Shown piece after piece: positions 7,799 to 14,265 of a stretch of DNA of 16,798 nt. The stretch spans positions 1 to 16,798 of the forward strand of contig JBHEMK010000132.1 of assembly GCA_046262635.1 (NCBI GenBank), written 5' to 3'. The translations under genes were made by a program, and so were the position numbers. The notes beneath the pieces were generated by a model that was given only the letters and a program-made list of their open reading frames with translations, was not told where the DNA came from and made no database searches. Every line of letters starts with the position of its first letter. The first letter of the stretch is position 1. Source of the DNA: JBHEMK01 sp046262635 (GTDB lineage Bacteria > Actinomycetota > Thermoleophilia > Gaiellales > Gaiellaceae).

Positions 7799-8035
7799 CT
7801 AGCCCGGGTCGGCCACCCGGCGGATGGCGATCCCCCAGGCGCGGCCGCTCGCGAAGAGCACGTCCGGGTCCACCTCGCCCGCCCAGCCGAGAAAGTGCGG
7901 CTCGCCGTCTTCCTCGGTCGAGCCGTAGACGGCAAGGCGATCCGGAGGCCGCGCAGGCTCCGGCCCGCGCGCGAGCTCCTCGGCCCGGCGCTCCGCCTCC
8001 TCGGAGGCAGGGCCCTCCATGTAGCCGCGGGGCAT
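7799..8035 (-). CDS. Small acidic protein of unknown function (78 aa)
   Basis: I do not recognise the family. The protein starts MPRGYMEGPASEEAERRAEE (an acidic amphipathic helix, about 10-24), has a Pro/Arg-rich linker PEPARPPDR, then a compact C-terminal half with aromatic and Asp residues (LAVYGSTEEDGEPHFLGW, VDPDVLFASGRAWGIAI). There is no signal peptide, membrane span or metal-binding cysteine. Support for a real gene: it fills the space between a convergent neighbour 3 nt away and a divergent one 73 nt away, and a TAGGCT -10 ends exactly 6 nt before the ATG. Codon third positions are GC-rich like the neighbours. Confidence 0.6.
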   Translation of the reverse strand: MPRGYMEGPASEEAERRAEELARGPEPARPPDRLAVYGSTEEDGEPHFLGWAGEVDPDVLFASGRAWGIAIRRVADPG

Positions 8036-8041
8036 GCGACG

Positions 8042-8047
8042 AGCCTA
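8042..8047 (-). promoter_or_regulatory. -10 hexamer TAGGCT for the 78-aa gene
   Basis: On the minus strand TAGGCT is followed by 6 nt and then the ATG at 8035. No ribosome binding site is present, so a leaderless transcript is inferred. It lies back to back with the ABC-transporter promoter at 8097, in a 73-nt divergent spacer. Confidence 0.4.
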
Positions 8048-8096
8048 GCGCGCACGCCTGCCCCGTGGTCTGTGCCGGCCGCACTCCTTCCGTGCG

Positions 8097-8102
8097 TAGA
8101 CT
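8097..8102 (+). promoter_or_regulatory. -10 hexamer TAGACT for the ABC transporter
   Basis: TAGACT is followed by 6 nt and then the GTG at 8109. The spacing and the lack of a Shine-Dalgarno sequence indicate a leaderless mRNA beginning at the GTG. This also supports GTG 8109 as the true start. Confidence 0.45.
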
Positions 8103-8108
8103 CGCCGC

Positions 8109-8951
8109 GTGGCCGCCGCCCTCGCCGTCAGCGGACTCCTGAAGCGCTACGGCGCGATCGAGGCGCTCGGCGGTGTCGACCTCGAGGTTCGAGAAGGGGA
8201 GCTTGTGGGCCTGCTCGGCCCGAACGGCGCAGGGAAGTCGACCCTCGTGAAGATTGCCTGCGGGCTGGTGCGCCCGACGAAGGGCAGCGCCGAGATCTGC
8301 GGTTCCCCCGCCGGCTCCGCGGCTGCGCGGCGCGTGCTCGGGTACCTCGCGGAGTTCTTCCGCTTCCCCGGCTGGTACAGCGCAGACGAGGTGCTCGAGC
8401 TCCACCAGCGTCTCGCCGGCTCGGCCGGTGGGCCGGAGGAGCGGCGCGAGCTGCTGAGGCTCGTCGCCCTCGCGGACGCACGCGATCGCCGCGTTGAGGA
8501 CATGTCCAAGGGCATGCAGCAGCGGCTCGGGATCGCGCAGGCGCTCGTCGGCGAGCCGAAGCTCTTGCTCCTCGACGAGCCGACGAGCGCGCTCGACCCG
8601 GTCGGCCGCCGGACCGTCCGCCTCTTGCTCGAGGAGCTGCAAGGCCGCGGCGTTGCGGTTCTCCTCAACTCCCACCTGCTCAGCGAGATCGAGCTCGTCT
8701 GCGACCGCGTCGCGATCCTGCTCGGAGGCAAGGTCGTGGCGGCCGGCACCCCGGGCCAGCTCTCCCGGCCCCGTGGCGTCGAGATCGAGACCGAGGAGGG
8801 TGTCGAGACGATCGCGGGCGCCGGCCGTGAGGACGCGCCTCGGCTCGTCGCCGAGCGTCTCGCCGCGGGGCGCAGGATCTACAGCGTCCGCGTCCTCACC
8901 TCGACGCTGGAAGAGACGTATCTGGAGGCGGTCGAGGGGACGACGTCCTGA
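8109..8951 (+). CDS. ABC transporter ATP-binding protein (ABC-2 exporter type)
   Basis: A 280-aa ATPase that would energise the permease encoded next. Seen: A-loop region KRYGAIEAL (12-20), Walker A GPNGAGKST (37-45), Q-loop region around LAEFFRFPGW (80-89; the usual Gln is replaced), ABC signature MSKGMQQR (132-139) in the degenerate form common to ABC-2 exporters, Walker B KLLLLDEPTSALDP (151-164) and H-loop His189. The C-terminal 70 residues form the extra domain found in the CcmA/NatA-like group. The GTG start is supported by the -10 six nt upstream. The substrate cannot be told from sequence. The TGA stop lies 20 nt before the permease ATG. Confidence 0.93.
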   Translation: MAAALAVSGLLKRYGAIEALGGVDLEVREGELVGLLGPNGAGKSTLVKIACGLVRPTKGSAEICGSPAGSAAARRVLGYLAEFFRFPGWYSADEVLELHQRLAGSAGGPEERRELLRLVALADARDRRVEDMSKGMQQRLGIAQALVGEPKLLLLDEPTSALDPVGRRTVRLLLEELQGRGVAVLLNSHLLSEIELVCDRVAILLGGKVVAAGTPGQLSRPRGVEIETEEGVETIAGAGREDAPRLVAERLAAGRRIYSVRVLTSTLEETYLEAVEGTTS

Positions 8952-8971
8952 TCACGATCGTCCGGTACGGG

Positions 8972-9796
8972 ATGCAGGAAGCCTTGCGGCGAAAGGTCTT
9001 TCTCGTCGTGCTCGTCCTGACGCTCGTCTTCCTCTTTCTCTTCTGGCTCGTCAACCACTACACCTTCCGCGACCTCTCCTCGATCTCGCCTCCCGCCGAC
9101 GCGAACGTCGACACGCGGACGTTCGCGGGAGCATTCCTCTTCGGGCTCGCGATGTTCGCGACGCTCTTCCTCGGCGTCGTGCTCGCGGTTTTCCTCACGC
9201 TCGGCGCCGTCTCCGGGGACGCTGAGCGGGGACTCCTACAGCCGCTCGTCGTCCGGCCGATCGGCCGTTCGCCGCTGCTCGTCGCCCGGTTTCTCGGGGC
9301 GGCGGCGGTCTGCACCGTCTACGTGCTGGCCGTCTACTTCGCCTCGATGGCGATCACCGGGGCGACCGGACACTGGTGGCCCGACCGGGTCGTCACGCCC
9401 GGGATCGAGCTCGCCGCGGCGGTCGTGATCGTGACCGCGATCTCGCTGCTCGGCTCGGTTGTGCTCTCCGCGACGGCAAACGGGATCGCCGTCTTCATGC
9501 TCTTCGGCGCCGGGCTCGTCGCTGGCCTGCTCGGCTCGATCGGCCACGCCCTCAACTCCCACGCGGTCAAGCACGCGGCGACGATCGCCTCGTGGGTGCT
9601 GCCCTTCGAGGCGCTCTACCAGGATGCCTTGCGGCAGATCACCGCGCACGCGTCGGGGTTGACCGGCTTCCTGCTCCAGCTCGGGCCCTTCGGCGGCGCC
9701 TATGTCCACGGCTGGGGGATCCGTCTCTGGGCGGCCGGTTACCTCGCGGCGGTCGGGGGGATCGCACTGCGCGCCTTCTCGGGCCGGGATCTGTAG
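8972..9796 (+). CDS. ABC-2 type transporter permease
   Basis: A 274-aa membrane partner of the preceding ATPase. The N-terminal MQEALRRKVF is the amphipathic coupling region typical of ABC-2 permeases. It is followed by six hydrophobic spans: about 9-27, 50-78, 102-124, 144-165, 168-190 and 250-268. The loop SGDAERGLLQPLVVRPIGR (80-98) is the signature cytoplasmic segment after the second span. The ATG at 8972 has no ribosome binding site. A CTG at 8948, in frame and eight codons upstream, has GAGGGG about 8 nt before it, overlaps the ATPase stop and would add ITIVRYG, which looks like the family's usual N-terminus. The true start may therefore be 8948. Confidence 0.9.
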   Translation: MQEALRRKVFLVVLVLTLVFLFLFWLVNHYTFRDLSSISPPADANVDTRTFAGAFLFGLAMFATLFLGVVLAVFLTLGAVSGDAERGLLQPLVVRPIGRSPLLVARFLGAAAVCTVYVLAVYFASMAITGATGHWWPDRVVTPGIELAAAVVIVTAISLLGSVVLSATANGIAVFMLFGAGLVAGLLGSIGHALNSHAVKHAATIASWVLPFEALYQDALRQITAHASGLTGFLLQLGPFGGAYVHGWGIRLWAAGYLAAVGGIALRAFSGRDL

Positions 9797-9816
9797 GGAT
9801 GAGCTAGGGACGTGCC

Positions 9817-10698
9817 TCAACAGGTCGTGGACGCCGCGGCGACCTCGGCGGCGAGACCCGCGTTCGCCGCGACGAGCTCCTTGTTCGCCCGCAGCGTACG
9901 GCCGCCGCTCTCCCGGTGGAGGAACGAGAGGACGAAGGGCGTCACCGCCTGGCCGCTGACGCCCTCCTTGTACGCGCGCGCGAGCGCCCGCTCGATCAGC
10001 GGCTCGACGTCGTCAAGCGAATCGGCCGGGGGCCGCCCGAGCAGCAGACCCGCTCCGCCGAGGCCCCAGTGGGCTGCCGCGATCCGGGCGGCCTCGCCCG
10101 CAGACTCGACCCGCGCGGACACCGACGGCCCGCCGCGCGCGGCGTAGAAGAGCGGCAGCTCGTCGGTGCCGAACCCGAGCACCGGTACGCCGAGCGACTC
10201 CAGCACCTCTGCGGTCGCAGGCACGTCGAGCAGCGACTTGACCCCGGCAGACACGATCAGGACCTGAGTCCGGGCCAGCTGAGCCAGGTCGGCCGAGACG
10301 TCCGGCGGCGCGGGGAAGCCCCTGTGGACGCCGCCCAGCCCACCGGTGCCCATGAAGCGGATCCCGGCCACGCGGGCGACGGCGAGCGTGCCGCCCACGG
10401 TCGTCGCTCCGACGGCCCCCTGGATCGCCGCGGCAGCGAGGTCGCGCGGGCCGCACTTGCGTGCGTCGGCCCCGAAGCGTTCGAGCTCCGCCTGGTCGAC
10501 CCCAACGCGGATCGCTCCGTCGAGGACCCCGACCGTGGCCGGGACTGAGCCGCCTGCCCGCACGCGCCGCTCCGACTCGAGTCCCACCTCGATCCCGTCG
10601 CCCGCCGGGAAGCCGTGCGCGATCAACGTCGTCTCGAGTGCGACGACAGCGCCGCCGGCCGCGAGCGCCTCCCGCACCTCCGCGGAGAGGACGATCAC
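9817..10698 (-). CDS. psuG: Pseudouridine-5'-phosphate glycosidase
   Basis: Cleaves pseudouridine 5'-phosphate to uracil and ribose 5-phosphate. The protein is 293 aa, close to the usual length of about 305-310. Conserved segments: VALETTLIAHGFP with Glu22, GGSVPATVGVLDG (49-61), GPRDLA (83-88), GATTVGGT (97-104), FMGTGGLGGVHRG (115-127), DVSADL with Asp137, SAGVKSLLD with the Schiff-base-type Lys154, GFGTDELPLFY near 178-188, TPFVLSFL and the C-terminal ANKELVAANA. The GTG at 10698 was chosen because conserved sequence starts immediately after it and GTGA overlaps the kinase stop by 4 nt. The frame stays open far upstream, but that part is the kinase read out of frame. It converges on the permease with a 20-nt gap and no terminator I can see. 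Confidence 0.95.
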   Translation of the reverse strand: MIVLSAEVREALAAGGAVVALETTLIAHGFPAGDGIEVGLESERRVRAGGSVPATVGVLDGAIRVGVDQAELERFGADARKCGPRDLAAAAIQGAVGATTVGGTLAVARVAGIRFMGTGGLGGVHRGFPAPPDVSADLAQLARTQVLIVSAGVKSLLDVPATAEVLESLGVPVLGFGTDELPLFYAARGGPSVSARVESAGEAARIAAAHWGLGGAGLLLGRPPADSLDDVEPLIERALARAYKEGVSGQAVTPFVLSFLHRESGGRTLRANKELVAANAGLAAEVAAASTTC

Positions 10699-11531
10699 GG
10701 CATCGCCCCGAGCGAGGCGACGCAGCGCGCCGCCGCCTCGAGCCCCCGCCGGCCCGCTTCCTCGAGCGAGCCGCCGAGCAGGAAGCCGGCGGCGAGCGCG
10801 TCGCCCGCGCCGGTCGCGTCGACCGCCTCCGTCTCGACGGCGGCCAGGTCGAGGCGGGCCTCCGCAGAGAGCACCGTAATCCCCCGCGCCCCGCGCTTGC
10901 GTACGGCAAGCGGCGCCGCGAGGTAGGAGCCGCCGAGGATCTCCCATTCGGCTTCCGTTGCGAAGAGCACGTCTGGCGCGAGCGAATCGAGCAGCTCGCG
11001 GAAGGCAACCGGCCCGTACGCGCGGATCTCCGTCCAGGCGGCGAGGTCGACGCTGATCTGCGCGCCCGTGCCTCGCGCGAGCCGGGTCGCGAGCAGCGCC
11101 GCCTCGCGGATGGGCGTCCGCAGCAGGGCGTAGCCGGAGACGTGCAGGACGTCGCAGCCCTTGAACCAGACGGCGTCAAGGTCGTCTGCTGCGAGCTCGG
11201 GGGCGACGCCGCGGTCGGACGCCAGCGATCGCTCTCCGTCCGGGCCGACGACGGAGACCACGACTCCGGTCGCGCCCGGGCCGACCGGGCCGAGAAGCTC
11301 GACGCCGCGGCCCGCGAGCTCCGCGCACACGACCTCGGCGGCCGGGTCGGTGCCGCGCTTGCCGACGAAGCGGGCCTCGGCCCCGAGCGCCGCTGCCCAG
11401 GCGGCCACGTTGGCAGCCTGACCGCCCGCGCCCGTGCGGGTCTGGGCGCGGACGTCGGAGCCGGGAGCGAGAGGCTCCTCGAGCCGGACGATCACGTCGA
11501 GCAGGAGGTCGCCGAGCGCGCAGATCCGCAT
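10695..11531 (-). CDS. psuK: PfkB-family carbohydrate kinase, likely pseudouridine kinase
   Basis: A 278-aa ribokinase-fold protein. It has an N-terminal ICALGDLLLDV, PfkB signature 1 around GAGGQAANVAAW (34-45), a substrate-lid segment, EAEWEILGG (193-201), and signature 2 DATGAGDALAAGF (238-250) with the catalytic base Asp244 in the GAGD anion hole. The sequence alone says only sugar/nucleoside kinase. The 4-nt translational overlap with psuG makes phosphorylation of pseudouridine at the 5'-OH the best guess; adenosine, ribose or KDG remain possible. The ATG has no Shine-Dalgarno sequence. Only 18 nt separate it from the divergent ATG at 11550, so its promoter must lie largely inside that ORF. 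Confidence 0.88.
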   Translation of the reverse strand: MRICALGDLLLDVIVRLEEPLAPGSDVRAQTRTGAGGQAANVAAWAAALGAEARFVGKRGTDPAAEVVCAELAGRGVELLGPVGPGATGVVVSVVGPDGERSLASDRGVAPELAADDLDAVWFKGCDVLHVSGYALLRTPIREAALLATRLARGTGAQISVDLAAWTEIRAYGPVAFRELLDSLAPDVLFATEAEWEILGGSYLAAPLAVRKRGARGITVLSAEARLDLAAVETEAVDATGAGDALAAGFLLGGSLEEAGRRGLEAAARCVASLGAMP

Positions 11532-11535
11532 GGCC

Positions 11536-11541
11536 TACAAT
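11536..11541 (+). promoter_or_regulatory. -10 hexamer TACAAT for the 70-aa gene
   Basis: TACAAT is one mismatch from TATAAT, the best -10 in the window. It ends 8 nt before the ATG at 11550, consistent with leaderless transcription. It sits entirely within the 18-nt space between divergent start codons. Confidence 0.5.
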
Positions 11542-11549
11542 CGTCTCTC

Positions 11550-11762
11550 ATGGACGGCGAGGACCGAGGCGGACGCGCCCGCTCATTCGTGCTCGGCAGC
11601 CTCGTCGGTGCCTCCGCGGCGATGGCGACGGTGCGGCGCCGGCGCGAATTGACGAGACGCCGCCGGGCGCGCCGCGCGACGCCGCTCGGCCTGGCAGCGT
11701 TCGACGGGGCGCCGTGCCATCGCGAGCTGATCGCCGAAGAGGAACGCCAGGCTCAGGCGTGA
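11550..11762 (+). CDS. Small basic protein with one hydrophobic segment (70 aa)
   Basis: I do not recognise a named family. The protein has a short acidic start (MDGEDRGG), one hydrophobic glycine/alanine-rich stretch SFVLGSLVGASAAMA (about 12-26), then a strongly basic run with RRRR twice (about 29-43), and an amphipathic tail ending EEERQAQA. The pattern (short hydrophobic helix followed by Arg-rich linker) resembles small YtxH-like membrane-anchored proteins, with N-out/C-in topology by the positive-inside rule; that is inference. Support for a real gene: a near-consensus -10 eight nt upstream, and it fills the only free space between psuK and the DUF2277 gene, ending 22 nt short of the latter's stop. 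Confidence 0.6.
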   Translation: MDGEDRGGRARSFVLGSLVGASAAMATVRRRRELTRRRRARRATPLGLAAFDGAPCHRELIAEEERQAQA

Positions 11763-11784
11763 CCGGCAGGGCCCGGCAGCGGCG

Positions 11785-12060
11785 CTAGGCGGCTGATCCG
11801 AAGCGCTCGTCCGCACGCGCCTGGCGCCGCTTGGCCTCGACCTCGCGGTCACGCGGCGGCGCAGACGTGACCAGCCCCTCGAGCAGTCGTTCGGTCGCGC
11901 TCGCGACGGCTTCCACTGCCTGGTCGAAGGCAGCCTCGTTCGCCCGGGAAGGCTTCTGCATGCCACTCACCTTGCGCACGTACTGCAGCGCGGCAGAGCG
12001 GATCTCGTCTCGCGTCGTCGGAGGCTCGAAGTTGTGAAGGCTGCGGATATTCCGGCACAT
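11785..12060 (-). CDS. DUF2277 domain protein
   Basis: A 91-aa protein matching DUF2277 along its whole length. It begins MCRNIRSLHNFEPPTT, the invariant start of the family, then has an alpha-helical core DEIRSAALQYVRKVSGMQKPS, NEAAFDQAVEAVASATERLL, and a basic tail with PPRDREVEAKRRQARA. The family has no known function. Conserved CRNIR and RKVSG segments suggest a nucleic-acid or small-ligand binding role, which is speculation. The start is certain: family conservation begins at Met1 and a TAGACT -10 ends 6 nt before it. The MFS gene lies upstream on the same strand, 96 nt away, separated by two inverted repeats. Confidence 0.9.
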   Translation of the reverse strand: MCRNIRSLHNFEPPTTRDEIRSAALQYVRKVSGMQKPSRANEAAFDQAVEAVASATERLLEGLVTSAPPRDREVEAKRRQARADERFGSAA

Positions 12061-12066
12061 CCCTCA

Positions 12067-12072
12067 AGTCTA
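12067..12072 (-). promoter_or_regulatory. -10 hexamer TAGACT for the DUF2277 gene
   Basis: On the minus strand TAGACT is followed by TTGAGGG-type sequence and the ATG exactly 6 nt later, so the transcript is probably leaderless. The same hexamer and spacing occur at 8097-8102 before the ABC ATPase. Confidence 0.45.
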
Positions 12073-12085
12073 CGCCAGCCGGCTC

Positions 12086-12100
12086 GGCCGACGGTCGGCC
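12086..12100. promoter_or_regulatory. Perfect palindrome GGCCGAC-G-GTCGGCC upstream of the DUF2277 promoter
   Basis: Two 7-nt arms with a single central base, centred 21 nt upstream of the -10, over the expected -35 position of the DUF2277 gene. The placement suits a repressor operator. A chance GC-rich palindrome is a fair alternative. Confidence 0.3.
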
Positions 12101-12101
12101 A

Positions 12102-12119
12102 CCGCGCCGCTGGGCGCGG
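12102..12119 (-). terminator. GC-rich hairpin downstream of the MFS gene
   Basis: CCGCGCC (12102-12108), loop GCTG, GGCGCGG (12113-12119): a perfect 7-bp stem 37 nt after the MFS stop in the direction of its transcription. No T-run follows, so it is a weak terminator call based on position. Confidence 0.35.
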
Positions 12120-12156
12120 ATCGGTCGCTCGCGTCGGCGACGTGCCGCTCCTAGCC

Positions 12157-13764
12157 CTAGTAGCCGGTCTCGCGACGGCCGGGGACGTCCAGCTCGGCGA
12201 TCGCTTCGGCGCTGGCGCCGCCGGCCGTCGCCTGCCCGGCGCTCACCTCGGCTGCCCGATGGAGCGTCGTACGCAGCGGGACCTCCTTCAGGAGCCAGGA
12301 GAGGGCGAAGGCGATGACAGCGATCGCGGTGCCCCAGAGAAAGACACCGTGAAGTGCGTGGGCGAACGCTTGGAGGAAATCCGCGTGGACGGCGGCCGGC
12401 AGGTGCTTGGCCTGCTCCGGGTTGAGGTGGATGCCGCTGCCGAGCCTGGCGGTTGCGCGTGGTGGAAGCCGCGCGAGCTGCCGTGCGAGGCTGGAGGCGA
12501 AGATCGCGCCGAAGATCGCGACGCCGAAAGAGCCTCCCACCGAGCGGAAAAAGGTCGCGGTCGACGTGGCGACGCCGATGTCTTTCGGTTGTGCGTCGTT
12601 TTGCACGACGAGCACGAGCACCTGCATGACGAGGCCGATGCCGACCCCGACGGTCAGCATGTAGGCCGACGCGAGCCACGGCGCTGTTGCGACTCCGAGC
12701 CGCGAGAGGAGATACATGCCGGCGGCGAGCACGGCAGTGCCGGCGATCGGGAACCATCGATACCGGCCGATCCGGCTGATCACGCGGCCCGATGCGATTG
12801 AGGCGACGAGCAGGCCGGCCATCAGCGGGAGCATGCGCAGCCCCGAGCCGGTTGCGGTGGCACCGTAGACAAGCTGGAGGAACAGCGGGATGAAGATGAT
12901 CGCGCCGAACATCGCCATCCCGATCGTGAAACCCATCGCGCTCGAGACGTTGAACACGCTCGAGCGGAAGAGCGTGAGCGGCACGATCGGCTCGGCGGCG
13001 CGGCGCTCTTGCCAGACGAACGCGGCGAGCAGCGCGACGCCGGCGATTCCGAGCCCGACGATCGTCGCCGAGCCCCAGGCGTACTGGTTTCCGCCCCACG
13101 TCGTCAGCAGGATCAGCGCGGCGACACCGCCGGTCAAAAGCCCGGCACCGAGGTAGTCGATCCGGTGGCGCGTCGGCGGCGTGTGCAGCTTCAGCCGGAA
13201 CACGACGATCGCGACCGCGAGCGCCCCGACCGGCATGTTGACGTAGAACACCCAGCGCCACGAGAGATTGTCGACGAGGAAGCCGCCGAGCAGCGGCCCG
13301 GCGACCGACGCGAGGGCGAAGACCGAGCCGATCAGGCCCATGTAGCGGCCCCGGTCCCTGGGAGGGACGATGTCGGCGATGATCGCCTGAGCGCCGACCA
13401 TGAGGCCGCCGGCGCCCACGCCCTGCAGTGCCCGGAAGCCGATCAGCTCGCTCAGCGACTGACTGAGCCCGGCGAGCATCGAGCCGGCGAGGAAGATCAG
13501 GATTGCTGCCAGAAAGACGGGCTTGCGCCCGTACATGTCGCCGAGCTTGCCGTAGATGGGCGTAGAGACGGTCGAGGCGAGCAGGTAGGAGGTGACGACC
13601 CAGGAGAGGTGGCTGAGGCCGCCGAGGTCGCCGACGATTGTCGGCAGCGCCGTCGAGACGATCGTCTGGTCGAGCGCAGCCAGGAACATTCCGAGCATCA
13701 GCGCCATGAAGACCGTTCTGAGCGGCCGCCCGCGCAGCGGCTCGTCTGCGGTGGCCGCGCTCAA
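12157..13764 (-). CDS. MFS multidrug efflux transporter, DHA2 (EmrB/QacA) family
   Basis: A 535-aa proton-driven exporter with about 14 hydrophobic spans. Motif D1 is around LDQTIVSTALPTIVGDL (31-47) with Asp32, motif A is GKLGDMYGRK (72-81), RALQGVGAGG (111-120) forms span 4, and motif C is around GPLLGGFLVDNLSWRW (156-171). The start is decided by a strong ribosome binding site: AAGGAGG at 13770-13776 lies 5 nt before TTG at 13764, giving MSAATADEPLRG and then the first membrane span. The frame is open up to 14193 but the extra part is low-complexity and not protein-like. The C-terminal 50 residues are an Ala-rich soluble tail. Drug or natural-product export is inferred from the family; no local regulator gene (TetR/MarR) is present. 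Confidence 0.93.
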   Translation of the reverse strand: MSAATADEPLRGRPLRTVFMALMLGMFLAALDQTIVSTALPTIVGDLGGLSHLSWVVTSYLLASTVSTPIYGKLGDMYGRKPVFLAAILIFLAGSMLAGLSQSLSELIGFRALQGVGAGGLMVGAQAIIADIVPPRDRGRYMGLIGSVFALASVAGPLLGGFLVDNLSWRWVFYVNMPVGALAVAIVVFRLKLHTPPTRHRIDYLGAGLLTGGVAALILLTTWGGNQYAWGSATIVGLGIAGVALLAAFVWQERRAAEPIVPLTLFRSSVFNVSSAMGFTIGMAMFGAIIFIPLFLQLVYGATATGSGLRMLPLMAGLLVASIASGRVISRIGRYRWFPIAGTAVLAAGMYLLSRLGVATAPWLASAYMLTVGVGIGLVMQVLVLVVQNDAQPKDIGVATSTATFFRSVGGSFGVAIFGAIFASSLARQLARLPPRATARLGSGIHLNPEQAKHLPAAVHADFLQAFAHALHGVFLWGTAIAVIAFALSWLLKEVPLRTTLHRAAEVSAGQATAGGASAEAIAELDVPGRRETGY

Positions 13765-13925
13765 CTCGGCCTCCTTCCGGCCCTCTCGGCGAGTCGAGCC
13801 CGGTCGAGCGGCGGGTGGGGCAAGGACGTCGCTCGCTCGGTGGCCGCGGTCCGCCCGGGGTTCGCCTTGGGCTCGCGAGGGCGAGGCCGAGCTTCGTCCA
13901 ACAGAGGCGCCATCGGAGGAGTATG

Positions 13926-13956
13926 CCTGAAAGCGGAGCGACCGCTCCGCTTCAGG
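13926..13956. repeat. 13-bp inverted repeat with one bulged A
   Basis: CCTGAA(A)GCGGAGC pairs with GCTCCGCTTCAGG across a GACC tetraloop (13940-13943). It is the strongest hairpin in the spacer and lies about 160 nt upstream of the MFS start. It could be an operator for a dimeric repressor or an RNA stem. Confidence 0.5.
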
Positions 13957-13958
13957 AG

Positions 13959-13983
13959 TGGGCACCGCGGCTGCCGCTGCCCA
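13959..13983. repeat. Nested hairpin TGGGCA...TGCCCA
   Basis: The outer 6-bp stem TGGGCA (13959-13964)/TGCCCA (13978-13983) encloses an inner GCGG-CTG-CCGC stem (13967-13977), with a 2-nt bulge on one side. It begins 3 nt after the preceding inverted repeat, so the two would stack as tandem stems in one RNA. Confidence 0.4.
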
Positions 13984-14006
13984 ATCTGGGAAGAAACGGC
14001 TCCTCG

Positions 14007-14033
14007 CCTGCTCCGATACCCGAGCGGAGGAGG
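14007..14033. repeat. 9-bp inverted repeat with one mismatch
   Basis: CCTGCTCCG (14007-14015) against CGGAGGAGG (14025-14033), with a single G-G mismatch and a 9-nt loop. On the minus strand the arm reads CCTCCTCCG. Confidence 0.35.
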
Positions 14034-14145
14034 TTCTGCCCGGGTTGAGTTCGCCACGCTGCACGCGACGACGGCGAGCTCCGTTTCGCGCGCTGCGCCG
14101 AGACGGATAAGCCCGGGACGAGCTTCTGGACGGACGTCTCGACGA

Positions 14146-14201
14146 GTCGGCCCGAGCCGACGGGGGAGCCTGCAGGGCTTCAGCCCTCGGCAACTGCAGG
14201 C
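14146..14201. repeat. Two adjacent hairpins ahead of fmdB
   Basis: Hairpin one: GTCGGC (14146-14151), loop CCGA, GCCGAC (14156-14161). Hairpin two: GCCTGCAG (14168-14175) and CTGCAGGC (14194-14201), enclosing an inner GGGC-TTCA-GCCC stem (14175-14186) and an unpaired TCGGCAA on the 3' side. The nested arrangement looks more like folded RNA than a simple terminator, but the strand and function are unknown. Confidence 0.4.
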
Positions 14202-14265
14202 AGACCTCGCGGATCTCGAGCTCCCGCCGAAACGGCTTGGATACGGGGAGGGGGGATCCCGTTGC

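Noticed and set aside
10699..10947. N-terminal extension of PsuG
   Set aside because: The extra residues are the PfkB kinase gene read in another frame; the conserved protein begins at GTG 10698.
12061..12072. HspR HAIR operator before the DUF2277 gene (CTTGAG on the minus strand)
   Set aside because: Only one half-site is present; no ACTCAAG partner lies 7 nt away.
13924..14048. Small plus-strand ORF MPESGATAPLQEW in the spacer
   Set aside because: It overlaps three hairpins, has no ribosome site or -10 and shows no family likeness.
13765..14193. N-terminal extension of the MFS protein to an upstream ATG at 14193
   Set aside because: The added 143 residues are low-complexity Arg/Ser/Ala/Pro; AAGGAGG five nt before TTG 13764 and the family's short N-terminus favour 13764.
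14168..14201. SAM-I/SAM-IV riboswitch, because of a hairpin followed by CGGCAAC
   Set aside because: The GGTGC-type second half, the closing P1 stem and a methionine-related gene downstream are absent, and the fmdB promoter lies after it.
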